64,000 nt of DNA, taken from NCBI RefSeq assembly GCF_017654505.1, contig NC_054572.1:2607583-2671582 (forward strand). Reading direction: 5' to 3'. Of this stretch, positions 23,114 through 33,906 are shown piece by piece. Under the pieces are notes generated by a model, which was given only the letters and a program-made list of their open reading frames with translations, ran no database searches and had not been told where the DNA came from. Origin of the DNA: Polyodon spathula (Eukaryota > Chordata > Actinopteri > Acipenseriformes > Polyodontidae). Position 1 is the first letter of the stretch. Each line of letters opens with the position of its first letter. A program made the translations under genes and the position numbers.

Positions 23114-23150
23114 CAGCGTGTGTGAGTCACACTGCACTCCCTACAGAGCA

Positions 23151-23300
23151 GGCTCCGCCCAGCAGGGTGTATAACCCTGCCGTTGGTTTAGCGATGTTTA
23201 AAGGCTGAGCAGCCCGGACACTGATTCACTGAGCAGTGCTCTGATAGACTCCTGAGTCTGACTCCTCACCAGGGATCACTGCAAGGAAACGCTGTGAGGA
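23151..23300 (+). promoter_or_regulatory. CDKN1A: CDKN1A core promoter and non-coding exon 1
   Basis: A GC-box-like GGCTCCGCCC (23151-23160), a TATAA (23170-23174) and a TTTAAAGG (23197-23204) stand ahead of a leader that ends near GAGGATG|GTAAAGG at about 23301. The coding exon's acceptor is at 23889. This is the layout of the vertebrate p21 gene, with a short untranslated first exon. The exact start site and donor are inferred. Confidence 0.55.
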
Positions 23301-23898
23301 TGGTAAAGGTAGGGGACACTGAGCAGGCAGAGCGAGAGGTGCTGTGTGATAAACCACTACACCAGATCCATCGTTAGAGGGCTGGGGTTTATTTACTAAT
23401 CCACTTCTTAATAGTTTCTAATCTGTATCTGAGAGTATAAGAGATTGTTGCTTTTTTAACTCCAGTGTGCTTCCTTTTTTGGGGGTTTAAAGCTGCAAAA
23501 CTGTTTTGTAACATTAAGATTTTTCTCCTTGCATAAAAATAATGCAAAATCAACTTTGGGGGTGGAATTTTTATTTTAAACTAGATCTGCGCAAACCTCT
23601 GACGTGTGATGTGCACCCCTGGCTAAAATAATTGTCCTTTTAAGTTGTTATTCCACATGTCTGATTTGTGTACAGTGCATAGTGCCATCTGGTGGCTGAG
23701 TCCTGAAGAGCATGTCTGTGCTGATCTGCACAGGACAAACAGTGTGCACTTCTCCAGTGCCAGTCAAGGGCTATCTGCGGTGCTGTAATGAAAGGGAGCG
23801 CATATGAGGGTGCTGTCTCGCTCTGCTCAGCGGGTGTAGGGCTGTATTCTGTGTGATCCTGACCTCTCCTGCCCCCTCTTGCCCCGCAGTGTGACACC

Positions 23899-25266
23899 AT
23901 GGCTCCTCGGAACGGAATCCTGATGCCCTCCTTCAACGCTTCGGTGTGCCGCTCCCTGTTCGGGCCGGTGGACCGGGAGCAGCTACGAGCCGAGTTCCAG
24001 GAGAGCATGCGCAAGACCCTGGAGGAGGCGACACGCAAGTGGAGCTTCGACTTCGTGAACGAGAGCCCCCTGGAGGGGGGAGACTTCCAGTGGGAGGGGG
24101 TCCCGGGGGGCAAGGTGCCCGCGCTGTACCGCCCCTGCGTGGTGAGGGCTAGCAGGCAGGGGGCGCTGTGCACAGAGGAAAGGGGGTGCAAAAGGAAGCA
24201 GACCAGCATTACGGGTAGGCAGTCGACTGTCTTGAGTGTGGTAGTGAGAAGCGTGAAGTGCCTTATTCCTTTCAAATAACACAGCTCCATGTTCTTGACG
24301 CTTGCTGGCTTCTTCAACGTGCTAGGAAAGTTTCTGACATTTTTTGCAATTTAATTAATAAACTGATTTAAAATAAGTAAAACACGCCACTAAAGTTGGT
24401 GTGGATCATTTTAAAAGCCTGCAACTGCTCTCTGGTGCGGAACTTTCCAACAGAGCGCACGCATTTGAATCGCCTCCAGGTGGCGCCATTGTGCCAGGAT
24501 TGTCTAAATTTGCCTTCCCATTAATTAAATGGGAGGGAGGAGGAGCGGCGGAGTTACTGAGCTTGTCTTTACCTGATGTATTGTAACGCAGGAATACTAT
24601 ATTGATTGTAACATGATACAAGAACAAAAGCATAGCAGAGCGCAATGCACTTCACCAGCAGGTTCTGGGATGAACAATACCTCTGTTTTACAGCTGGTAT
24701 AAATTCATGCTTTTCCTAACTTTTAATATTTGTCTTTTAACAAAATAGGTCATCATTAATTGAACATTTGATCTTATGCATCATACAAGTCATAACGTGT
24801 AGCCACCTGCATATCGCAATACTTACTGTATCGTGACATAAGTGTACCATTTAATCATTTAAAAAAAAATCATTAAAAATGTAATAATCACTTTGCTGGA
24901 ATGCTGAACACGCAGCTGTTATAATCACTGTGTGTTGTAACACTACCGTTAGACGCTGGAGTCACAGAAAGTACTCTGCCGCCACCTAGTGTACGAAACT
25001 TAACACTGCGATTACAACGTGGTGCTTCTGTGAAAGGGAGCTCAGCCATGATTTGAAATGTATTTCTAAGACTATTCTACTACTACCACAAAGTGGTGTC
25101 AGTAAGCGCTGATGCAAGTCGTTATTGTGTTGTTATTGTTGCCCCCGCTGCTCACTGTGTGCTGTTTAACTGTCTCTGGTCTGCCCCTCACTGCTCTCTC
25201 TCTCATGCAGATTTCTACCAGTCGAAGAGAAGGCGGGTACAGTCTGCCCGGAAGCTGGAGCAGTGA
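23899..25266 (+). CDS. CDKN1A: CDKN1A (p21/Cip1), cyclin-dependent kinase inhibitor
   Basis: Nuclear inhibitor of cyclin-CDK complexes that also binds PCNA. Coding exons 23899-24214 and 25211-25266 join in phase 1 (372 nt, 123 aa). The N-terminal cyclin-binding Cy motif is CRSLFGP (residues 17-23, human CRRLFGP). The CDK-binding part includes WSFDFV (48-53) and ESPLEGGDFQWE. The C-terminal PIP box QTSITDFY (101-108), followed by QSKRRRVQSARK, has the TD pair and the basic +4 residue of a CRL4-Cdt2 degron, plus a nuclear signal. The PIP box is created across the splice, where the Asp codon is G|AT. At 123 aa it is shorter than human p21 (164 aa); the acidic middle is reduced. The start ATG lies nine bases after the acceptor. 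It sits between SRSF3 and RAB44, as in other vertebrates. Confidence 0.96.
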
Positions 25267-25896
25267 AGGTGGAGTGGAGCTCACGGCTCTCACTCTGAGG
25301 TCCCACAAGCACTTTGCTCTCGTCGTGCCTGCCCTCAGGAACAGCTGGACATCGCGGTGCTGCGAAAGACTCGCTCTGCCAACACTTTATTTGTCAAGCT
25401 CCTTACAAACCTCCGAAGAGCCTTGTCTCGCAAGGATCTTCATTTAAAGTAGCAAAGGACTGTCTTCTCCCTTCCCTCTTCTTCACTGTAAGCTGTGCAA
25501 ACCTGGCTGTAGCGAGCATTCCAATAGAACCGTGGTGGCACTCCACTGGAATTCATTCTGATTCTACGTGCTGTGTGAGAACCACTACACCAGATCCACT
25601 CTGGCGAACTCCCCTTAGTGGATATATTTCAAACTGGGCACAAGCTTGACCCCTTCTAAGGTTCTAAGCATGTCTGAAATGACTTCATGAACTCAGGAAA
25701 TGGGCTGCCATCTCAGTGACAATTACATCCGCGGTCCAAATTAAAGAAGGCGGCTAGTAAAATAAAATTAGTTCAAACTACAGTTTTTTTTTTATTTAAC
25801 AAATTCTTGCATGCAAAACAGGTATTTTGTCAAGATACAATTCAGTATTTTAAGCATTATGCTTTATGAGAACAGGCTAATGTAATGGAAGTTACA

Positions 25897-25978
<82 letters not shown>

Positions 25979-26593
25979 ATTATTTTTTGTTGTATATTTT
26001 ATTTTATTCTCAGCACAGAAAAATTCGGCCTGTTGCTGCATTAACATGGGGCTTCCTGCACGCACACACACGCAGACGCACGCACACATATTAGTATGAT
26101 ATGAATATTAAGTAGCATGTAATGTTGCTGACAGCTTCCTCATGTGTTAAAGTGCCTGTAGATAATGTAGCTTGTGTTTCATATCTGCTTGATTAAATCT
26201 TTGCATTGTTTAAAACTGTTTGGGAAGGTTGGGAAGTTCACTGGGTTTGAGCAAAGCTCTGAAAAGTTATTAAACGTGGGGCAAACCACAACCATTAGGT
26301 ATCCAGTTCAGGTCAAAGTTGGGCTTGATGCTGTAATGTTAGAGTCAGGGGTATATTGATGCTATAATGTTAGAGTCAGGGGTATATTGATGGTATAATG
26401 TTAGGGTCAGGGGTACTGGGTTAGCAGTATGGTTATACAAAGCTAATTTGTAGCATAGTCACTAAACTGAAGTTCTTCAAAGGCGCAGTGACGTTTCTTG
26501 ACAGCTCTTGTTTCACAAGCCACTTACACTTCTGTAAATAATAAATTGTGGTGTATAAAAAAGGCTGTTGAGACCTTTACTGAAGTTAATAAA
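25267..26593 (+). other. CDKN1A: CDKN1A 3' UTR, to AATAAA
   Basis: After the TGA at 25264-25266 there is a long AT-rich trailer with no further exon. It contains a (TA)n tract of about 80 bp (25893-25975), a 31-bp unit repeated about three times (26327-26415, GATGCTATAATGTTAGAGTC) and a canonical AATAAA at 26588-26593. A 3' UTR of about 1.3 kb is in keeping with other vertebrate p21 genes. The true end is inferred. Confidence 0.6.
25893..25975. repeat. (TA)n microsatellite
   Basis: About 40 TA dinucleotides inside the probable CDKN1A 3' UTR. Confidence 0.95.
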
Positions 26594-26739
26594 GTAATTA
26601 TTTATTGTAAAACATAATATTGTGTTTTTGTTGTTACGTTTATGAAAAATAAATTAATTCTTCTTGTTTAATTTGTCTCTGTGTTTTGGTACTTTCAGTC
26701 TACACACGGTTCATTTTACAAAACTACAAAATATTACGC

Positions 26740-26960
26740 AAGTCAAGGTCTCTTCAACTCTTTAGACTTTATGTTCAGCCCATCAATGCTCATCTGCTTC
26801 CTAGCTGCTGACTGACCTCCGTCACGTGGGGTTTTAAAGGACCCAAGTGTTTCTGCCTCAACAGCATGACTAGGTAGCCCATTCCATCCCACCACCGCTC
26901 TCTGTGTCAATGAAGAAGTGTTTCCTTCCCTCTGTCCTGAATCTGTATCTGTTTAATGGA
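26740..26960 (-). mobile_element. L2/CR1-type LINE relic (end of reverse-transcriptase ORF)
   Basis: On the minus strand a frame reads TSSLTQRAVVGWNGLPSHAV and then EAETLGSFKTPRD. This fits the C-terminal signature of L2/CR1-like ORF2 proteins (TQRVVxxWNxLPxxVVxAxTLxxFK). The rest is decayed. It is a short, old fragment downstream of CDKN1A. Confidence 0.6.
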
Positions 26961-26989
26961 AAAAGAAACTTTGAAACAGGCTTATCAAA

Positions 26990-29900
26990 GGTATTCACCA
27001 TCTTTGGGTCAGTGTGGCACACTGGAACTAGACCTCCCAGAATGTCAGCTCAGGTGTTGAAATGCTTGCTCTAATTGTCTTGAAACATGTTTGCTAGTGT
27101 TATAACACATGCTTATTTCTCTTTCGCAGCGCTGATACATTTGTCTCGAGAGTGTATTTTGTGTCTGGAATGTATGTTTAGATCATAGATATGTTAATTT
27201 GAATTTCACACCGACAACTGAGTCAACCAGTACAAGTTCCTCTCACCTCGGGCTGTCAACATTTTGCAAGTAGCTTAAGTGAAACTAACAAACATAGTAT
27301 GACAGCATTCTCTAACAAACCATTAGACACATTACAATGCATTTAGAAGCAAAATAACGGTCTTCTTTGTGCCACTGCTCAGCAGAGCCCCTCATCAAAT
27401 GGACGAGTCTGTCTGTTGCAGGCTTCATGGCAGTTCGGTAGCTGCTGTCAGAAAGTGAAAGCACACTCAACACTTCTGTAGACAGTTGCTAGTGGGTAGC
27501 AGGCATACAGGAAGTTCCGTGTTGCTACAGTTTCTTAAAGAGGAAACCACCCCAAGAGCCTTTGATGAAGCAACATCACAAGAAGCCTGCCTGCCGTGAT
27601 GGGTCAGTAGAGCTATTCGCTCCGCACCACAGCATCTGAAACTCTGTCGAGCTCAGCCTAGCGGTACCGAGCACACAGCAAGAAGCCACGCGTCTCTTGG
27701 TAAGTACAGTGTGTGGAAAGGCTCAACGTGACTAGAAAGTGTCCTCTGCGTCCTCTCGGAGCTCTGTGTCCTTGTCCTGATGATGGCGAGAGATAAGGTG
27801 TTGAGATGGTTGAATTATTAAGACTTATTTTTAAACAGGTACTATGTAGGAACATTGGTATTACTGTTGCACTAACCTACAAGTGAGAGGAGCTTAGTAC
27901 ATAATCAGCATGGTTTTTAAAAGGGGCAAAATAAGAACAAGGTCACAAAGTGATTTTTAAAGCCTGACTAAAGTAACCACGTCACTTGATTTATATTTTT
28001 AAAGCGTCGACAAGTGAACTCACAACTCGTTTCATCTAAACCCTTTGAAAGCCATATCTTCAGTGACTCAAATCAGCTTTTAGAAATCACTTTGTAATCA
28101 CGTGTAATCATATAAACCTCAAAATGATATTAGTAGTGCAATATTTCATGTTGGATTTCAAAATGTTAAATTTTTCAATTTTTATCAGTTTATCATTAAG
28201 TGTATGGAAAACTACAAAGCATATGTAATTCAATGTATTATTGCAACATTATTCAGCAGGTTTTATTCAAATTTATAAAGCAAAATGTGTTAATTCTATA
28301 GGGTCAGCAGTAAGCATTGATCAACTGATTCAATTAGTACAGGGTTCTCCAGCCCTGGTCCTGGAGAGCCACATGGTCTTCTGGGTTTCGTTTCAAATGA
28401 ACTCTCAGTTACTTAATTGCACCAATTATTGGCTTAATTAGTCAAGATTAGTCAAGATGTGTTCCAGATCATTAGCCACTAATGACGTAAAGACTCATAT
28501 AAAACCTGCAGGATTGGGCCTCTCCAGCACAAGGGTTGGAGGCCCCTGAATTAGTACATTCATTTTAGTAAGTCAACCACAGATTGTGTTATTAAAAAAA
28601 GTTTATCAATAGGCTAGGGGTTTGTAGTAGTTAATTAAAATGGCCTTACCCTATCCCTAGCCACAAACCCAAACTATAGGGTGATATTTCAGCTTGGGAT
28701 CCCAGTACTCCAAGCTGATCGGGTAAGGGTACGAGGGTGCAAACAGAGATGGCTCTGAATTGGTACAGTCACTAGTCTGTTTAACCACTAACCTCTGAAA
28801 AAAATATAAAGAGATTTCAGGATGTGGAAAACCACAACATGTGTACAGACTTTTTTTCAAGTTTTTGTAAACTTTCCCAAGCTTATTCGTTATGGAATTC
28901 ATTTCCAAGTTTACTTCTTCTGTATAGCTCGTGATGAAGGGTTTGAAGACCTGGACGAAGCGCTTTCTTTAGTGACAGTAGTTTTGTAGAAGCTCTAGAT
29001 TGCACAGATATAGTAAAAAATTCAACACATTTTGTGACTGGACTGTGTCTGGCGTTAATAGAAAGACTGATCGCTACAGTGACTACTTTTGCACCATTGA
29101 GACGTACATCACACAGTTTATTATTTCTAATTTTGAAACTGTTCTTTTTTTCTTTCACTTTGCAATGGAGCAATATAATCTCCTGCCTACTTATCCACAT
29201 TAATTTCCTCTTAGATATAAAACCACTTCTACCAGAGAAACAGCAGCAAGCATACATACAAGCCTTTCACTGTGTGTCACTAGTAAAACCCTCACGCTAA
29301 TGTTGCACAACTACAAAGAAGGAAGTGAAGAATACCAAGGAGCTCTGAGTCGGTTTTGTAATTTCAATGCTTTTGATACTAAAGCAAAGTGCTGAGGTCA
29401 TGCTAACAAAGGGGGTTGGTTTTGTATTGATGGTTCAGTTAAAATATATTAAGTTTTCAATGTAGTACTGAAACTACTTTTGAGTTTCAAATGCATGTAA
29501 ACTAATTTCAATCCTTGAGCAATACTAGAAGAAATGTAACAAAGATCTTGAAAAGACCTCGACTTGTGGAAACTTTATTCAATGACTTGATTACGTTTCT
29601 TTGGCAGTACAGTCGTCTCTGGCTCAGAGAACAGCCCCCGGGAAGTAGAAGTGTGCTCTTAGCAAGTGTCTCTAAGACAAACAGGGCACTGGACCCAATA
29701 TGCCAAGACCAATCACGTTATGAATCAATAAATGCAAATGTATTTATTACATATGTCATGCCGCATGTTCATCAACATATGAAATTAACAGAATAAGAGA
29801 AAAGCAACAGGCAAGAGTATGTTAATAAACTTTAATAATGAACTAACGTTAACAAACTAACTGACAAACTAAATGAACAAAGCACCCCTACACAAGGTAA

Positions 29901-30000
29901 AAGTGCAGAAGCGGCTCTAGCAGTAATTATTAATATGAGAGCACTATCCAAAACAGCCTCACTGTGCTGTACTGTAACCCTCCTCTGCTGTTCTACGCAG
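26990..30000. other. Intergenic region between CDKN1A and RAB44
   Basis: Apart from the hAT-like MITE at 28340-28548, I see no exon or recognisable element. The sequence is AT-rich. The minus-strand open frame at 28883-29257 has neither splice signals nor recognisable domains. The RAB44 promoter or any 5' untranslated exon should lie in the last part, but I could not place it. Confidence 0.45.
28340..28548. mobile_element. hAT-like MITE with 8-bp target duplication
   Basis: Starts CAGGGTTCTCCAGCCCTGGT and ends with the imperfect inverse (reverse complement CAGGGGCCTCCAACCCTTGT), so it has terminal inverted repeats of about 30 bp. It is flanked on both sides by AATTAGTA (28332-28339 and 28549-28556). 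CAGGG ends with an 8-bp duplication are hAT hallmarks. It is non-coding and 209 bp long. Confidence 0.85.
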
Positions 30001-30025
30001 AGGGGAGGAGCGTTCTCCGAGCGCC

Positions 30026-30445
30026 ATGGCAGACAGGAAGAAGTTTGGCAAGTCCCGGAGGATGGGCTCCACCCGCAAAGGACAGCGCAGAATGCAGAAC
30101 CCCGAGGGCTGGCTTGGGGGTGAGGAGGGTCCCCTGGAGGGTGTGATGGAGGACAGTGGAGAGAAGGCCCAGGAGACTCCTGATGAGTTCCACAAGATCC
30201 AGGAGGTCCAGGAGAAGAGAGGCTTCAGCACACAGGGGGATAGTCAGGTAGGTTATTGTTCCTCATGGGGGTCCAGTCCCGTGAGTGTCTGTGTTGTCCT
30301 TGTCTCCCAGTTCCCAGTTCTGGCACCCTGTTTTGTTTCTAGAAGCTGCTGGTGGATCCTCCTGTCCGTGCAAGGGATAAGGAGCAGGGGCTGGGCTGGG
30401 AGGGGAGTGGCTTCATCACCAGCGAAGATCTCCCTTCAGGGCTGA
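30026..30445 (+). CDS. RAB44: RAB44 exons 1-2: first KLGS/EF-hand module
   Basis: Exon 1 (30026-30247) begins MADRKKFGKSRRMGSTRKGQ and exon 2 (30343-30445) encodes a degenerate EF-hand half including GWEGSGFITSEDLPSGL. The basic RxxGSxR word corresponds to RKLGS near the N terminus of mammalian RAB44. The start ATG has a good context (GCGCCATGG), and the frame just upstream belongs to the 5' leader. The EF loop of exon 2 has Gly in place of the first Asp, so calcium binding is unlikely. Confidence 0.8.
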   Translation: MADRKKFGKSRRMGSTRKGQRRMQNPEGWLGGEEGPLEGVMEDSGEKAQETPDEFHKIQEVQEKRGFSTQGDSQVGYCSSWGSSPVSVCVVLVSQFPVLAPCFVSRSCWWILLSVQGIRSRGWAGRGVASSPAKISLQG

Positions 30446-33400
30446 GTGAGTACCGGTGGTATCATGCACTGTAGATGGGCAAACAACACTAACTGGAGAC
30501 GGTAAACCGTTTCCCGATGGAGGTATTGAAGGCTCTTCAATTACAGGCACATTAACTACTTGTAGTTACACTGAATTTGTGAATTATCAATATTTACGAC
30601 ATACTGTTTACACACATTTCTGTTTTTGTGAGGCTAGAACCACTATATTAGCAATATGCATTAAATACTGTAACAGAAGTGTAAGTGCAGTGTAACAATG
30701 ATTTTGCCAATGCACCCACATTTTTTTTATTGTATCCAGGAGTTTTCAGTTTGCAGCATAGCTTCCGACCACACTGCTTTCATGTTTGTCCTCTCCCCTT
30801 CCCCAGGGGAGTTTGTGGAGGTCCAGCCCAGCCCCAGTGTGAAGGAGAAGGGGGAGGAAGAGGAGAGGCTCACCCCAGCACCAGTGCTCTCCCAACCCCA
30901 GAGCGCCGAGCCTCCCAAGGGAGCTGAGGATGAAGAGAAAGCCATGGTGCACAGGAAGAGAAAGCTGGGCTCCACCCGCAAGGGACAGCGCAGAATGCAG
31001 ATTCTTGAGGGCCAGCTGCTGGGAGAGGAGGGGCCCACAGGAGGTGTGATGGAGGAGAGTGAAGAGAAGCTCCAGGAGACACCTGATGAGCTCCACAAGA
31101 TTCAGGAGGTCCAGGAGAAGAGAGGCTTCAGCACACAGCGGGATAGTCAGGTAGGTTATTGTTTCCCATGGGCGTCCAGTCCTGAGAGTGCCTGTGTTGG
31201 CCTTGTCTTCCAGTCTAACACCCTGTTTTACTTTTCAGAAGGATGAGCTGGCTCAGGTGTTAGAAATGGAGATTGCCAACAAGAATATCTCTGCATCCCC
31301 AGGGGAGTTTGTGGAGGTCCAGCCCAGTCCCAGAGTGAAGGAGAAGGGAGAGGAAGAGGAGAGGGTCATCCCAGAACAAATGCTATCCCAGTCCCAGAGC
31401 ACTGAGCCTCCCATCGGGGCTGAGGATGAAGAGAAAGCCATGGTGCACAGGAAGAGAAAGCTGGGCTCCACCCGCAAGGAACAACGCAGAATGCAGATTC
31501 CCGAGGGCCAGCTGCTGGGAGAGGAGGGGCCCCCAGGGGTTGTGATGGAGGAGAGTGAAGAGAAGCTCCAGGAGACACCTGATGAGCTCCACAAGATCCA
31601 GGAGGTCCACGGGGAGAGAGGCTTTAGCACACAGGGGGATAGTCAGGTCGGTTATTGTTCCCCATGGGGGTCCAATCCTGAGAGTGCCTGTGTTGACCCT
31701 GTCTCCCAGTCTAATACCCTTTTTTACTTTTCAGAAGGATGAGCTGGATCATGTGTTAGAAATGGAAGTTGCCAACAAGAATATCTCTGCACCCCCAGGG
31801 GAGTTTGTGGAGGTCCAGCCCAGTCCTAGTGTGAATGAGAAGGGGGAGGAGGAGAGTGTCGCCCCAGCGTCAATGCTATCCCAGCCCCAGAGTACCGAGC
31901 CTCCCAAGGGAGCTGAGGATGAAGAGAAAGCCATGGTGCACAGGAAGAGAAAGCTGGGCTCCACCCGCAAGGGACAGCGCAGAATGCAGATTCCCGAGGG
32001 CCAGCTGGGGGAGGAGGAGGGTCCCCCAGAGGTTGTGATGGAGGAGAGTGAAGAGAAGCTCCAGGAGACACCTGATGAGCTCCACAAGATCCAGGAGGTC
32101 CAGGAGAAGAGAGGCTTCAGCACACAGGGGGATAGTCAGGTAGGTAATTGTTCCTCATGGGGGTCCAGTCCTGTGAGTGCCTGTGTTGGCCTTGTCTCCC
32201 AGTTCCCAGTTCTGACACCCTATTTTGTTTCTAGAAGCAGCTGGTGGATCCTCCTGTCATTGCAGGGGAGCTGGAGCAGCGGCTGGGCTGGGAGGGGAGT
32301 GGCTTCATCACCAGCAAAGATCTCCCTTCAGGGCTGAGTGAGTACCAGGGATATCATCCTTTAAATAAATGAATTGGGAACGTGGAGGGTAAAGGCATCA
32401 TTCAGCTTTATTTTTAATTCAATTTGCACTGTGGAAGGGCTAACAACACTAATTGGAGATGGTAAACTGTTTCTCGATGGAGGTATTGAAGACTTCAGAT
32501 TACAGGCACATTACACTGAATTTGTGAATTATTAGTGAGGATAGAACCACTATATTAGCAATATGCATTAAATAATGCAAGAGAAGTGTAAGTGCAGTGT
32601 AACAATGGTTTTGCCAATGCACCCACATTTTTTTATTGTATCCAGGAGTTTTTAGTTTGCAGCATAGCTTCCGACCGCACTGCTTTCATGTGTGTCCTCT
32701 CCCCTTCCCCAGGGGAGTTTGTGGAGGTCCAGCCCAGTACCAGCAAGGGGAAGGAGGAGAGAGTCACCCCAGTGCCAATGTTCTGCCAGCCCCAGAGCAC
32801 CAAGGATAAAGAGTCCACCGTGACAGATAGAAAGCGAAAGCTAGGCTCCAGCCGCAGGGGCCCCAAAAGAGTGCAGAACCTCGGGGGCCGGCTGGGAGGA
32901 CGACGGGAGGGCCAGGAGACCTTAAATGCGCTCCGCAAGATCCAGGAGCTCTTCCAGGGCAGCGACGGAGAAGGGACGGGAATCATCACCCGCACTGAGA
33001 TGCAGGTACTGCCACCAGGGGGAAATGAGCATCCATCTGGAGGTGTAAGACAAAAGCACAGCACTGCAGATCGAGAAGGAAAGTTAAAGGTGTCTGTTAG
33101 TGTTCATGCCTTGCTACAGTGCTACAATAGCATTTATTTAAATGAAAGTATTACTGATATTTGCATAACCTGGATCAGGGGCTCATCAAGCAGGTACCCC
33201 TATTCTTGTACACCCCTGGGAAGGAGTACGTGAAGTGCTCCCTCATTATTTCACGTTTTATTAATTTCCCGCTCATTAGTAAATCATACCTGTAGAAGAC
33301 TTGACTGAATAGGAAGCAGCCCTTCAGTCATTCACTGGTTTCGATATTGCAGTTTTTTTTATGATAATCAGAAATGGCTGTACAAATCACAAATACAGCA

Positions 33401-33849
33401 GCAGTACCCACAACAGCACATCTCAATCAAAGTGCTTCTAGGCCTAGTGGCTCGGTCCTGGGTGAATGAGTGTGTCAGCTCCCTTGTCTCCTCATTCTGT
33501 TCCCAGGAGGTGTGTGGGGATCTGCCTCTCACCTTGGAGGAGCTGGACCAGGTGTTTGACCGGCTGGACAGAGAGGACAGCGGTTACATCACCAGCGAGG
33601 ATCTCTCTGCAGCGCTGAGTGAGTACCAGGGCTCTGTCCCACACAGAGGCAGGGACACAGAGGTCAGGGTAAGCATGGTACCCAGCCCAGAGGCGGGTCC
33701 GAACGTGTCTACACACATTGTAAGCTGACGGTGACCCAGCCCAGTGATTCATGTAAGTGATGTACCCGACGCACTGCACATATTCAATGATACAGGCGTG
33801 AAACCAAACAATGGATTAAACGCCACTCTCCTATATATATATTATATAT

Positions 33850-33906
<57 letters not shown>

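Noticed and set aside
22753..23208. 151-codon frame upstream of CDKN1A
   Set aside because: It runs through the inferred promoter and TATA region; there is no domain and the codon pattern is not coding-like.
30727..32123. Minus-strand frames opposite RAB44 exons 3-5
   Set aside because: They are shadows of the repeated GC-rich exons; they lack independent splice signals and repeat exactly with the sense modules.
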